Part shown: positions 8,159 through 17,223 of the stretch, in pieces
Layout: each line of letters opens with the position of its first letter
Numbering within the stretch: position 1 is the stretch's first letter
Assembly (NCBI GenBank): GCA_051209155.1
Contig: JBPJGB010000001.1
Length of the DNA: 64,000 bases
Strand: one strand, 5' to 3'
Source of the DNA: Actomonas sp051209155
GTDB taxonomy: Bacteria; Verrucomicrobiota; Verrucomicrobiia; Opitutales; Opitutaceae
Position numbers and translations under genes: made by a program
The notes under the pieces: generated by a model
What the model was told of the DNA's origin: nothing
What the model saw: the letters and a program-made list of their open reading frames with translations, nothing else
The model's database searches: none

Positions 8159-10218
8159 CGACGCCGGCGCTGGTAGCTCACGTAGCCGAGGATGAGCATG
8201 CCCAACAGGAGCGCGTAGGTTGAGGGCTCGGGAACCGCGCTCAGGCTGGTGTAGGTGAGAGCGAGGTCGTTGCCGCCGTTGGCGAGGGCGATCGCGAAGC
8301 TGCCGTTGGTGGCGTTGGCGAAGCCGCTCGTATCCAGACTGAAACTACCGCCGATGGAGGCGCCGTTGCCGAAGGTGATGCCGCCGGTGGTCGAGACGAA
8401 GGTCCAGGAGTAGTTGGTGTTGGCGTCGAAGTTGTCCATCGCGCCGGCGACGTTGCCGGCGGTGAGGGTGTCGAGGTTGAGGCTGAAGGGCGTGCCGCTG
8501 GTGGCGTTGATGGTGAGCGATCCGGTGAGGTCGAGCAGGTCCCAGGAGGTGCCGACGATGCCGGTGGCGTCGTTGATCTCGAAGACGAACTCGCCGCCGC
8601 CGTTCCAGACCGTGTCGCCCGCGCTGAGGGTGCCGGGCGAGTTGCCGGGCGAAAGGATGCCACCGTCGTTGAGGGTGAGGTCGCCGAGGGTGCCGGTGCC
8701 GGAGAGGGTGCCGCCGCTGTTGATGGTGAAGGCGCTGTTGGCGGCCGAACCGGTGAGGCGGAGTCGGCCGGCGTTGACGGCGGTGCCGCCGGTGACGGTG
8801 TGGTTGCCGGAGAGGGTGAGGACGTTGGTGCCGGCCTGAGTGAGGGTGCCGGCGCCGGAGATGTCGCCGGCGAAGGTCTGGTCCGTGGAGGAGTTGAAGA
8901 TCAGGGCCCCTTCGTTGGTGATGTCGCCCGCGATCGACCCGGTGCTGCCCCCGTTGCCGATCTGGAGTGTGCCGGAGATGTAGGTCCCGGCGGGGAGGGC
9001 GCCGGCTGTGTGGGCGGCGTCACCCGTGAGGGTAAGGGACCCCGCCTCGACCCAGAGGCCGCCGGAGCCGGTGAGGGAGCCGGCGAAGGTGTTATCCCCG
9101 GACTGGTTGTGAAAAAAACCTCCGTTGAGGGTGACGGCTTCGGCGCCGACGTTCACCCCGTCGACGAGTCTGAGGTAGGTATAGGAATTGACGGTGGTGC
9201 CGGCGGTGGTGGCGCCGAGGGCGGTGTCATGGGCGACAACGAGGTTGCCGGAATTCACGGTGGTCTCGCCTTCGTAGGAATTGGCACCGGAGAGTGTGAG
9301 CTCACCCGAACCGGCCTGGGTCACGGTGCCGGAGCCAGAGATGATGCCGGTGAAGTTGCGTTCGGTTGCGTGGCCGTTGGCGAAGACGAGAGCGCCATCG
9401 TTGCTGATGTTGCCGGTGATCCAGCCGGTGTCGCCGAGGTTGCCGATTTGGAGCGTGCCGGAGTAGATGTCGGTGCCGCCGGTGTGGGTGGCGTCGCCGA
9501 CGAGGTTAAGGGAGCCGGTATGGAGCGTGACCGTGCCGGAGCCGGAGATGTCGCCGTAGAAGGTGTTGTCCCCGTATTGGCTCTCGAAGTAACCCCCGTT
9601 GAGGGTGACGGCTTCGGCGCCAATGGTAATCCCGCCATTGATGTTGAGGAATGCTCCGGAATTGACGGTGGTCCCGGCGGTGGTGGCGCCCAGCGCGTTG
9701 CTACGGTTCACCGTAAGGGAGCCAGCGTTGATGGTGGTTTCGCCTTCGTAGGAGTTGGCGTTGGAGAGGGTGAGGTGGCCGCTGCCGTCTTTGTAAAGCG
9801 CACCGGAACCGGTGATCTGTCCGTAGTAGGTCGAGACGTAGGAGGAGCTGACCGTCAGGGTGTTGCCGTTGAGCGCGATGACGTGATTGATGCCATTCGA
9901 CGATAGCCCGCCGATGGTGGGATTGAGTCCGCTGTCGAGGGTGACTGTGCCGTCGGTGCCTTGGAAAACGGCGATGGCGGTGGTATCGTTTTGCAGTCCG
10001 GTGAGAGCGCCGGTCGTGGAACCGATGCGCCAGCCGGTGGCGTCGGTCCAGGTGCCGGTGCCGCCGGTGGCGGACGAGCTGTCGCCGTCGGCGTCCCAAT
10101 AGAGGTAGCTTTCCTGCGCGGCGAGGGGAGGAGCGATTCCACCGCCGAGCAGCAGAGTGACGAGGGGCAGGCACGCGAAGCGGACGCGGCGGGAGCGCGA
10201 GGAGCGAGTATTGAGCAT
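8155..10218 (-). CDS. PEP-CTERM protein with autotransporter-associated beta-strand repeats
   Basis: About 687 residues from the ATG at 10218; a TTG at 10245 in frame is an alternative start. A twin-basic N-terminus and hydrophobic signal peptide are followed by repeated strand motifs such as GSGTVTQAGSGELTLSGANS, NSYEGETT(V/I)N(S/A)G and GAEAVTLNGG. These match the autotransporter-associated beta-strand repeat family and predict a parallel beta-helix. The protein ends in VPEPSTYALLLGMLILGYVSY followed by RRRR. This is a complete PEP-CTERM sorting tail: the PEP motif, one membrane helix and a basic end. Such tails are recognised by exosortase, which removes the tail and places the protein at the surface. 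No exosortase gene lies in the window, and there is no autotransporter barrel despite the repeats. Confidence 0.87.
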   Translation of the reverse strand: MLNTRSSRSRRVRFACLPLVTLLLGGGIAPPLAAQESYLYWDADGDSSSATGGTGTWTDATGWRIGSTTGALTGLQNDTTAIAVFQGTDGTVTLDSGLNPTIGGLSSNGINHVIALNGNTLTVSSSYVSTYYGQITGSGALYKDGSGHLTLSNANSYEGETTINAGSLTVNRSNALGATTAGTTVNSGAFLNINGGITIGAEAVTLNGGYFESQYGDNTFYGDISGSGTVTLHTGSLNLVGDATHTGGTDIYSGTLQIGNLGDTGWITGNISNDGALVFANGHATERNFTGIISGSGTVTQAGSGELTLSGANSYEGETTVNSGNLVVAHDTALGATTAGTTVNSYTYLRLVDGVNVGAEAVTLNGGFFHNQSGDNTFAGSLTGSGGLWVEAGSLTLTGDAAHTAGALPAGTYISGTLQIGNGGSTGSIAGDITNEGALIFNSSTDQTFAGDISGAGTLTQAGTNVLTLSGNHTVTGGTAVNAGRLRLTGSAANSAFTINSGGTLSGTGTLGDLTLNDGGILSPGNSPGTLSAGDTVWNGGGEFVFEINDATGIVGTSWDLLDLTGSLTINATSGTPFSLNLDTLTAGNVAGAMDNFDANTNYSWTFVSTTGGITFGNGASIGGSFSLDTSGFANATNGSFAIALANGGNDLALTYTSLSAVPEPSTYALLLGMLILGYVSYQRRRR

Positions 10219-10355
10219 GGCGGCGGTGATGGCCGCATTAGCCAATGCATCGGGGGTTTCTCTTTAACTGTTGAGTGACGAACTTGGGTTTTGTGTGACG
10301 AACGTCGTCGGGGCCGTTGTCGCGCCAACGGACCCCGGGTGTTTTAATCAATGGT

Positions 10356-10428
10356 GTAGCTGCCGGGCTCGGTGAGCCCGGGATTCCGGCGGAGAGGCAC
10401 ATGCACCGGGCTCACCGAGCCCGGCTAC
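10356..10428. repeat. REPIN-like pair of inverted GTAG palindromes
   Basis: Two copies of a GTAG-headed hairpin sit head-to-head. The plus-strand copy begins GTAGCTGCCGGGCTC at 10356. The minus-strand copy begins GTAGCCGGGCTC at 10428. Each arm contains the stem GGGCTC-GGT-GAGCCC. The element lies in the 271-base gap between the PEP-CTERM gene start and the end of the LytTR regulator gene. Confidence 0.7.
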
Positions 10429-10489
10429 AGTGATGCTTTGAACCGACTGCCTTCTCGGTGGCTACGTCTACGGCGTGTTTGCAACGACT

Positions 10490-11206
10490 CTACTTTCGAT
10501 CCAACCGGGATCGAGTCGCGGGCCAGTGGCGCTGGGTGACGACGATGGGATCGTTGCAGCCAAGCAAAACCAACTGACCGGTGCGGTTGTCTTCGACCGA
10601 CTCATACCGCCTCACATGCTGAAAATTGACGAGTGCGTCGCGCGCCACCCGGGTGAGCAGGTGGGGGCAAAGCTGGTCTTCCCACGATTTGAGGGTGCGG
10701 CGAATGAAGTGATGCTCGCCATTGGCCTGATGAACGTGGGTGTAGTTTTGGGCGGCACGAATCACGCTGATATCGGCGGCGGCAATGAACCGGGCTCCCT
10801 CGTCGGTCGGCAGGTGCACCAGATCGTCGGCTGCCAACTCGGCAGCGGCGGGAGCGGATTCGACGCCCAGTCGCGACAGACTTTCGGCCAGGCGGGCGGG
10901 TTCCACCGGTTTGAGCAGGTAGTCGAGCGCGTTGACGGTGAACGCGCGGATCGCGTGTTCGTCGTAGGCCGTGACGAAGATGATGCGGGCTGCCGGCCGG
11001 ACCATTGGCACGAGGTCGAAGCCGGTGCCCCCGCGCAGTTCGATGTCGAGGAAGACGAGGTCGTAGTCGTCGAGAGTGAGGCGTTTGTGTGCCCGGCCGA
11101 CGGTGGCGGCTTCGCCGACGATGGTGACCTCGGGATGATGCGAAAGCAGTTCGCGCAGCTCGGTGCGGGCGCCGGGATTGTCCTCGATGATGAGTGCGCG
11201 AATCAT
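10490..11206 (-). CDS. LytTR-family response regulator
   Basis: 238 residues. The N-terminal receiver domain (1 to about 118) has the acidic pair ED at 8-9, phospho-acceptor Asp54 in LVFLDIELRGG, a Thr in FVTAYDE and the conserved Lys in DYLLKPVEP. The C-terminal LytTR DNA-binding domain (about 140-235) contains IRAAQNYTHVH, FIRRTLKSWE and VNFQHV. It is the expected partner of the LytS-type kinase encoded just upstream on the same strand (11332-13203), separated by 125 bases that carry repeats. LytTR regulators usually bind paired direct repeats near promoters; the targets here are unknown. The neighbouring secreted proteins and the TonB receptor are plausible candidates by position only. Confidence 0.92.
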   Translation of the reverse strand: MIRALIIEDNPGARTELRELLSHHPEVTIVGEAATVGRAHKRLTLDDYDLVFLDIELRGGTGFDLVPMVRPAARIIFVTAYDEHAIRAFTVNALDYLLKPVEPARLAESLSRLGVESAPAAAELAADDLVHLPTDEGARFIAAADISVIRAAQNYTHVHQANGEHHFIRRTLKSWEDQLCPHLLTRVARDALVNFQHVRRYESVEDNRTGQLVLLGCNDPIVVTQRHWPATRSRLDRK

Positions 11207-11246
11207 GGGGAGACGGAGAGGCAGGATGGACTGGTTTGGTTTTTAA

Positions 11247-11337
11247 CCACGGATGGACACAGATGGCTTCGCCTACCGGCTACGCACCGCAGTTACCAAA
11301 GCTTTGTTATCTTCGTTTCCTTCTGTAAAAATTAACC
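11247..11337. repeat. Composite intergenic repeat inside a two-component operon
   Basis: The gap between the kinase and regulator genes carries a CCACGGATGGACACAGATGG tract (11247-11266), a short GTAG-containing stretch (11273-11283) and a purine/pyrimidine-biased tract at about 11298-11337. The last matches both arms of the inverted repeat at 35285-35375 (CTTCGTTTCCTTCTGTAAA on the plus strand here). Confidence 0.5.
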
Positions 11338-13203
11338 GGTGTGTAGGGTTAGGGTGGCGGTGACGGTCGTGGCGGTTTTCGTGAAGGTGAGGGTATGGCG
11401 GTTGGGGTAGGCGTGGGCGAGGCGGGCGCGGAGGTTGGTGAGTCCGACGCCGGTGGAGGGTTTGGCGGTGGCGGCGGTGGCTTCGATCCACGGACCGGTA
11501 TTGGTGATCTCGATACGGAGGGTGGTGGGGCTTTCCGATCGGATGGTGATGGTGACGCGGCGGTGGTCGGTGTCGTCCTCGTCGGCGTATTTGAGGGCGT
11601 TTTCGACGAGGGGTTGGAACAGCAACGGCGGGATCTCGATGTCGTGGGTGGCGGGATCGACGTCGCAGGTGAGGAAAAGATCGTCGTCTTCGGCGGCGGC
11701 GGCGACATCGAGGTAGGCGCGCAGGCGTTCGGCTTCTTCGCTGACGGGCACGAGCGGGGACTTGCGGCGGGTGAGGGCGAGGCGGCAGAAGTCGGAGAGG
11801 CGGCGGACGGCGACGCGGGCTTTGTCGGGGGCGGTGAGGATGAGGCCGTTGAGGTTGGCGAGGCTGTTGAAGAGAAAGTGCGGGTTGAGCTGGTAGCGCA
11901 GGGTTTCGAGCTGGGCGTTCTGCGCTTCGAGTCGAGCGACGGCGGCGGCGCGCCGTTTGAGGAGGAACGCCAGGCCGAGCACCAATGCGAGCATGGCCGC
12001 GGCAGTGCCGGTCGCGATGGACTGGCGGTGACGCGCTTGGGTGCGGGCGAGTTCGGCCTCGCGCAGAGCGTTGCGCACGGAAGCGAGATCGCGGGATTCG
12101 GCGGAATCGGTTATCATGCTCGCGGGGGTCAGCGATACCGGAGCAAAGGTCATCCGCGTGACCTTGGCGGCGGCCAAATCGTCCGGTAGCGAGGCGAGGA
12201 GTTCGTAGGCGGCCTGCCAGTTGCCGGCCTCCGCTTCGATTTCCGCCAGGAGGTGCGTCAACTCGGTGCGAATTTCGACGACCTCTTCGAATCGGGGAGT
12301 TTCTTTCGCGGCCAGCAGCATGGCTCGCGCCGCGGCGACATCGCCATCCTGCCGGTGCAGTCGGACCAGAGTCCGCACGACAGGCCAAGGCCGGGTTTCG
12401 TTTTCCCAGCGTCCCAGTTCCTCGGCTTGATCAAAATGAAAACGGGCGGCGGCATCGCGGTTTTGAGAGGCAGCGATCCGACCGAGGGCGGCATGTGCTT
12501 GAGCCTGTCGCGGACGGCTTTTTTCCGTTTTCGCCAACGTCAGGGCTTGGGTCCAAGTTTCCAGGTGGGTCTCGGCGAATTCCGGCATCTCCGGCGCGGT
12601 GATGGTTCCTTTCTGCGCCAAAATCGAAAAACGGTCGATCCCGGGGAGGGCAGCGGCGCGGTCGAAAAGCATAAAACTCTCAACCTTGCGTCCCTGTCGG
12701 AAGAGGATCTGAGCCTGAAGACACCAGGCCTCCGCAGCTGCTTCGTGTTGTCCGAGGGGAAGGGCGATCTCCAATGCCTGATCGGCAAAATCAAGGGCTC
12801 TTTCGCGGGGTCCGTGAGACCAGGAAACGCGGGCGAGTCCGAGCAGGATATCCAGGGAGGCATCGGCCTGTTCCAAGTTCCGGGCCAACTGCAGGGCCTG
12901 CACGTAGGCTTGGTAGGCTTCCGCCCACCTCTCTTCTCTCTCCCGGATTTCCCCGATCTGCTGAAAAAGCCGCAGTTTAGTGGGCATCAGGGAATCACCG
13001 GTTTGGTGGGCAACCTCTTCGACAAATCGATCAAAATGATCCGACCCGACGGGTGCCGCCGTGAAGCTCGCCAATGCCCGCTCGTAGTCCCAGTCGGGAT
13101 CCGTTGCCGGCGTATCTTGCGCGAAGGTGACGAGTGGGCATATCCAGGCTACGGCAAGCAATGCCACGAAGCGGAGCACGATGTTTGGCCCGACGGTGTT
13201 CAT
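11332..13203 (-). CDS. LytS-type sensor histidine kinase with extracytoplasmic TPR region
   Basis: About 623 residues from the ATG at 13203 (another in-frame ATG at 13221). A signal peptide ending near TFAQ is followed by about 350 residues of helical TPR-like repeats (for example WAEAYQAYVQALQLARNL). One membrane helix follows (SIATGTAAAMLALVLGLAFLL), a short coiled coil, and the His_kinase box LRYQLNPHFLFNSLANL with His442. The ATPase domain has PLVENALKYADE and TGVGLTNLRARL. It probably senses an envelope or periplasmic signal through the TPR region and phosphorylates the LytTR regulator encoded downstream. The domain order matches the truncated kinase at the left edge, so the two are paralogues. 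Confidence 0.92.
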   Translation of the reverse strand: MNTVGPNIVLRFVALLAVAWICPLVTFAQDTPATDPDWDYERALASFTAAPVGSDHFDRFVEEVAHQTGDSLMPTKLRLFQQIGEIREREERWAEAYQAYVQALQLARNLEQADASLDILLGLARVSWSHGPRERALDFADQALEIALPLGQHEAAAEAWCLQAQILFRQGRKVESFMLFDRAAALPGIDRFSILAQKGTITAPEMPEFAETHLETWTQALTLAKTEKSRPRQAQAHAALGRIAASQNRDAAARFHFDQAEELGRWENETRPWPVVRTLVRLHRQDGDVAAARAMLLAAKETPRFEEVVEIRTELTHLLAEIEAEAGNWQAAYELLASLPDDLAAAKVTRMTFAPVSLTPASMITDSAESRDLASVRNALREAELARTQARHRQSIATGTAAAMLALVLGLAFLLKRRAAAVARLEAQNAQLETLRYQLNPHFLFNSLANLNGLILTAPDKARVAVRRLSDFCRLALTRRKSPLVPVSEEAERLRAYLDVAAAAEDDDLFLTCDVDPATHDIEIPPLLFQPLVENALKYADEDDTDHRRVTITIRSESPTTLRIEITNTGPWIEATAATAKPSTGVGLTNLRARLAHAYPNRHTLTFTKTATTVTATLTLHTG

Positions 13204-13225
13204 CGTGGGTTTGGTCGCCACCCGG

Positions 13226-15973
13226 TTAAAAAGGCAGGCGCAGGGTCACGTCGTAGGTGCGGCCGAGCGGCGAGTAGAGGCTTTGGTTGTAGCCGTAGGG
13301 GGTGTTGGCGAAGGGGGGCTGGCGGTCGGTCAGGTTGCCGACGCCGACTTGAAGGCGGGCGTTCTGGCCGTGGCCGCGCCAGAGGCCGTCGGCGAAGGTG
13401 TAACCGAGGCGGAGGTCGATCGTGGTCCAGGATGGGGTGGCGGTGGATTGGTCGAAGAACGGGCCGCTGCGGTTGCTTTCGTAGCCGGACAGGTGGCTGG
13501 CCATGACGGTCGCGTCCCAGGCGCCGCGTTGCCAGAAGAGCGAGGCGAGGCCGCGCCACTTGGGCGGCGAAACGGTGTCGGCGCCGTCGAGGGTTTCGGC
13601 GGCGGGGCGGTCGGGCCGGTCTTCGAGGCGGTAGTCGAGCTGGCGCACGGCGCTGGCGTTGAAGGTGAAGTGGCCGAGGGTGTCGGTGGAAAAATCGTAA
13701 CGCAGGCCGAGGTCGAGCGCGCGGGTGTAAACCTCGCCGAAGTTGAGGGTGGTGGTGTCAACGGTGGTGATGTCGCCGTTGGCGTCGCGGATGACGCGAC
13801 CGGGGAAACGGGACTCGTGGTTGACGACCGTTTGAACGCCGAGCTCGTTCAGTTTGTTGGCGTAGTAGGTCTCGGTGAGGTGGCCGTGTAGGGATAGTCC
13901 GGATACGCGTTTGGGTGCGAAGGTCAGGCCGTATTGGTAGGTCTGGGAAGTTTCGGGCGTGAGGTCGGGATTGCCGCCGCGCAACCAGGTGGTGCTCACG
14001 TTGGCGCCGCCGTTGCGTGGGTCGCGCACGGTGGTGGTGCCGCTGGTGACCACGTCTTCGAGTTCGGTGAGAGCGGGGGCGCGGAAGCCCTCGGCGTAGG
14101 TGGCGTAGAGAGTCAGGGCCGGGATGGGCGCCCAAGTGAAGCCGAGCGACGGCGTGGTTTCGGCGAAGGCGTCGGTGCGCTCGTAGCGGGCAGCCACGCG
14201 GGCGCTGAGGTGGGAGAGGAGCGGGGCGGAGCGCTCTTCGCTGAAGAGCGGCAGGTAGAGTTCGGCAAAGGCGGCGGAGGTCGTGCGGGCGCTGCGGATG
14301 GTGGGGGGTTGGGCGAAGACCGGATCGGTGGACTCGCGATGGCGTTGAGCGCGGAGGGTTTCGGCGCCGGCGGCGAAGAGGGCATCGCCGGCGGGCAGGG
14401 TAAAGGCGGGGCCGCGCAGGGAGGCGTCGAAGCTGGTGACGCGCGAGCTGCCCTCGATGCGGGCGGTCTTCATGATGCGCTCCTCCGCGGCGGCGTCGAG
14501 TGGGCCGGTGACCGCGGGGTCGGCGAAAGGGTTGTAGGAACCGTCGGCAAGGGCGGCGATGAAGCCGGGGAGGTCGAGTTCGCGGTTGCGGCTGTCGAAA
14601 CCCTCGTGGCTGAAGTTCAGGTGGGCGTCCCATTGCCAGCGCTCGCTAAGGTGGCCGCGCAGGCCGGCGGTGACGGTGGTGAAGTCGACGTCGACGGTTT
14701 GCGGGCGCGGGGGGGCGTCGGCGATCACGCCGGTGTAATAGAGCTCCTGACCGAAGGGATTGCCGGGAGCGTCGGCGGGGATGAGGGTCTGCGCGCCGCC
14801 GAAACCGCCGCCGGAAACGGCGGGAGGTTCGAGGGTGGTTTCGGATGTGCGGTCGGTCCAGGTGACGCGAGCGAAGGCTTCGAGGTTGTCGCCAAAGGTG
14901 GTGCTGGCGGAGGCGCGCAGGCCGAGCTGTTCAGAGGCGCCGATGAGGTCTTTGATGGCGGCGGAGTCGTAATAACGCAGGCGCGAGGCGGAGAAGCCGC
15001 TGGCACCGGTGACGTCGCCGGGCGTGAGACCGGTGCCATCCTGCCCGGGGGGAACCAACGCGAACCGGGCGGGGTTGCCGTCGGCATCGGTGAGGCCGTT
15101 GAGGTTGCCGGAGCGAGCACTGAGGACGGCGGGTGAACCGACGAGGAGGCGGTGATCGCGGCCGCCGAGATCAGTGAGGTTTTGGTTGGCGGAAAAGTCG
15201 CGTTGGGCGGCGCGCAGGGCGTTTTGCGAGCGGGCGGTGAGGCTGAGGAACAGGTTGAGGCGGTCTGTGACGAGGCCGGTGGAAAGGGTGGCGTGGCGCT
15301 CGAAGGCACCGCCGTCGAAGGTGCCGCGCAAACCGGTCACGAGTTCGCTGCCGGAGTAGTTGCGGCGGAGGATGACATTGACCACGCCGCCGACGGCGTC
15401 GGAGCCATGCACGGCGGAGGCGCCGTTGGCGAGGACCTCGACGCGTTGCACCAGACCGAGGGGGATGGACGACAGGTCATAAAAACCGGCGCCGGTCGCG
15501 CTGGCGGTGTCTTCCTGGGTGGCGAGGGGCAGGCGTTGGCCGTCGATCAGGACGAGCGTGCCGCCGGCGCCGAGTCCGCCGAGTCCGACGGAGGACACGC
15601 CGGTCTGTTTGAGCGGAACGGAGGCGCCGGTGGTGAAGTTGAAGAAGGCGGTGGCGCTCCCGTAGGTGGGCGCGCCGTTGGGCACGGTGCCGAGGCCGGA
15701 GGCGGAGCCACCGTAGGTTTGGGGCAGGAGAGCGAGGAGGTTGGCGAGGTCGACCGCGCCGGAGCGCTGGATAAATGCCTCGTCGAGCACAACGGTGTTG
15801 GGCGAGGGCAGGGTGTCATCGGGGGTGACGAGGCGGGTGCCGACGACCGGGAAGGGATCCAGCATGATGCCCTCGGAAGAGGACGGCGTGGCGCTGGAGC
15901 CTTGGGCGAGAAGATTGGCAACGAGGAGCGAGGCCAGTGCCGCAAAGGACAGGGGACGCTGGGCAGAAAGCAT
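13226..15973 (-). CDS. TonB-dependent outer-membrane receptor
   Basis: About 915 residues from the ATG at 15973, chosen because a signal peptide (LSFAALASLLVANLLAQ) begins there; the upstream in-frame extension to 16039 runs through a terminator region. The plug domain (about 45-230) contains TLVLIDGQRLP, VQRVEVLANGASAVHGSDAVGGVVNVILRR split over its usual core, and a NPFG loop. The barrel ends in the typical C-terminal Phe (VTLRLPF). No N-terminal signalling domain for an anti-sigma partner is present. The substrate cannot be told from sequence. It is encoded 22 bases upstream of the LytS/LytTR operon on the same strand and may be co-transcribed with it. Confidence 0.92.
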   Translation of the reverse strand: MLSAQRPLSFAALASLLVANLLAQGSSATPSSSEGIMLDPFPVVGTRLVTPDDTLPSPNTVVLDEAFIQRSGAVDLANLLALLPQTYGGSASGLGTVPNGAPTYGSATAFFNFTTGASVPLKQTGVSSVGLGGLGAGGTLVLIDGQRLPLATQEDTASATGAGFYDLSSIPLGLVQRVEVLANGASAVHGSDAVGGVVNVILRRNYSGSELVTGLRGTFDGGAFERHATLSTGLVTDRLNLFLSLTARSQNALRAAQRDFSANQNLTDLGGRDHRLLVGSPAVLSARSGNLNGLTDADGNPARFALVPPGQDGTGLTPGDVTGASGFSASRLRYYDSAAIKDLIGASEQLGLRASASTTFGDNLEAFARVTWTDRTSETTLEPPAVSGGGFGGAQTLIPADAPGNPFGQELYYTGVIADAPPRPQTVDVDFTTVTAGLRGHLSERWQWDAHLNFSHEGFDSRNRELDLPGFIAALADGSYNPFADPAVTGPLDAAAEERIMKTARIEGSSRVTSFDASLRGPAFTLPAGDALFAAGAETLRAQRHRESTDPVFAQPPTIRSARTTSAAFAELYLPLFSEERSAPLLSHLSARVAARYERTDAFAETTPSLGFTWAPIPALTLYATYAEGFRAPALTELEDVVTSGTTTVRDPRNGGANVSTTWLRGGNPDLTPETSQTYQYGLTFAPKRVSGLSLHGHLTETYYANKLNELGVQTVVNHESRFPGRVIRDANGDITTVDTTTLNFGEVYTRALDLGLRYDFSTDTLGHFTFNASAVRQLDYRLEDRPDRPAAETLDGADTVSPPKWRGLASLFWQRGAWDATVMASHLSGYESNRSGPFFDQSTATPSWTTIDLRLGYTFADGLWRGHGQNARLQVGVGNLTDRQPPFANTPYGYNQSLYSPLGRTYDVTLRLPF

Positions 15974-16048
15974 AGGACGACCCAGACCCAAGGTGGGGAA
16001 TTGCCCCCTGTCACTCCCTTTAGGCCGCAATGGGTCCATTGGTGGGCA

Positions 16049-16083
16049 TAAAAACGCCGCAGTCCGGTGGGACGGCTGCGGCG
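16049..16083 (-). terminator. Rho-independent terminator after the AIM24-family gene
   Basis: The stem CGCCGCAG (16055-16062) pairs with CTGCGGCG (16076-16083) and is followed on the minus strand by TTTTTA. It lies just beyond the stop at 16109 and upstream of the TonB receptor start. Confidence 0.75.
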
Positions 16084-16108
16084 GTAAAGTCAGGCGGGCG
16101 CCGGAAGG

Positions 16109-16906
16109 TCAGCGATCGCCGTCGAGCAGGCGCCCTAGTCCGCCGAGGACGGAGCCTTCGCCCTGGGCCTTGCCGCCGGTGCGTGGGGCGGCGGCGATGA
16201 TGCGGTCGGCGAGGCGCGAGAAGGGCAGCGATTGCAGCCAGACCGTGCCGGGTCCGCGCAGGGTGGCGAAGAACAGGCCTTCGCCGCCGAAGAGGGCGGA
16301 TTTGATGCCGCCAACGAACTTGATGTCGTAGTCCACCGAAGGCTGGAAGCCGACGATGCAGCCGGTGTCGACACGGAGGGTTTCGCCGGCCTGCAGGGTG
16401 CGTTCGTGCAACGTGCCGCCGGCGTGCATGAAGGCCCAGCCGTCGCCGGTGAGGCGTTGCATGATGAAACCTTCACCACCGAAGAGGCCGGCGCCGATGC
16501 GCTTGTTGAAGGCGATGCCGACCGAGACGCCCTTGGCCGCGCAAAGGAAGGAGTCTTTCTGGGCAATGAACTCACCGCCGAGGGCGGCCAGGTGCACGGG
16601 GACAATCTTGCCCGGGTAGGGCGCGCCGAAGGCGACTTTCTTTTTCCCGTAGGCCTGGTTCTGAAACACGGTCATGAACAGCGACTCGCCGGTGAGGAGG
16701 CGTTTTCCGGCGCCGAGAAGCGAGCCGACGAAACCGGAGTTTTGTTGGGAGCCATCGCCAAAGATGGTCTCCATTGCGATGCCGTCCTCCATATACATCA
16801 TGCCGCCGGCTTCGGCGACGACGGCTTCGGAAGGATCGAGTTCGATTTCGACGAACTGCATGTCGTCGCCTTCGATCCGGTAGTCGATCTCGTGCATGGA
16901 ATTCAT
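16109..16906 (-). CDS. AIM24 / TIGR00266 family protein
   Basis: 265 residues with no signal peptide or membrane helix. The sequence has the features of this family: EAGGMMYMEDGI near the N-terminus, GAGKRLLTGESLFMTVF, LAALGGEFIAQKDSFLCA, FGGEGFIMQRLTGDG, VDTGCIVGF and FGGEGLFFATLRGPG. The fold is a repeated beta-barrel related to tryptophan RNA-binding attenuator-like proteins. The eukaryotic namesake AIM24 works in mitochondrial inner-membrane organisation, but the bacterial role is not established. It is flanked by a terminator downstream and by the small-protein gene 17007-17213 upstream on the same strand. The family call is confident; the function is unknown. Confidence 0.9.
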   Translation of the reverse strand: MNSMHEIDYRIEGDDMQFVEIELDPSEAVVAEAGGMMYMEDGIAMETIFGDGSQQNSGFVGSLLGAGKRLLTGESLFMTVFQNQAYGKKKVAFGAPYPGKIVPVHLAALGGEFIAQKDSFLCAAKGVSVGIAFNKRIGAGLFGGEGFIMQRLTGDGWAFMHAGGTLHERTLQAGETLRVDTGCIVGFQPSVDYDIKFVGGIKSALFGGEGLFFATLRGPGTVWLQSLPFSRLADRIIAAAPRTGGKAQGEGSVLGGLGRLLDGDR

Positions 16907-16956
16907 GGGCAGGGAGTAAGGCTGATTTTGGCGGTGGTGAAAATGCGGAAGTCGGG

Positions 16957-17001
16957 AAATGGAAACGCGACGCCAAATTGGAACGTGATGGCGGCGTCGC
17001 G
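16957..17001 (-). terminator. Likely terminator after small-protein gene A
   Basis: The stem CGCGACGCC (16966-16974) pairs with GGCGTCGCG (16993-17001) around an 18-base loop. It is followed on the minus strand by a T-rich stretch (TTTCCATTT). It lies directly after the stop at 17007. Confidence 0.5.
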
Positions 17002-17006
17002 GGGAA

Positions 17007-17213
17007 TCAGGCGGCGAGCGGATGTTTCTCGCTGGCGCGCGGGGCGCTCACGGCGCGGTCGTAGGAGACCGGGGGGCGGCCGTAATCGCGGAGCGCGATG
17101 GCGGCGAGGCCGCTGGTGATGCCGACGCCGACGACGAGGGCGAGCGGCGCGCCGAGGATGACGGCGGTCGGAGCGGCGATGGCGGCGGCGATGAGGGAAG
17201 TGGACGTTTTCAT
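17007..17213 (-). CDS. Small hydrophobic protein A of the 'DYG...HPLAA' family
   Basis: 68 residues from the ATG at 17213. An MKTS start leads into a long Ala/Ile/Val-rich hydrophobic region that could be a signal peptide or one to two membrane helices. Then come AIALRDYG, a short linker with SYDR, and the C-terminal EKHPLAA. The two proteins at 33799-33993 and 34218-34418 have the same plan (SIALGDYG and ERHPLAA at the end). All three genes share an upstream CTGCAAC-N16-GGGTRAT element and a downstream hairpin. I do not recognise a named family. The conserved end suggests a processing, sorting or binding signal, but no function can be assigned. Confidence 0.75.
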   Translation of the reverse strand: MKTSTSLIAAAIAAPTAVILGAPLALVVGVGITSGLAAIALRDYGRPPVSYDRAVSAPRASEKHPLAA

Positions 17214-17223
17214 GGTCATCCTC

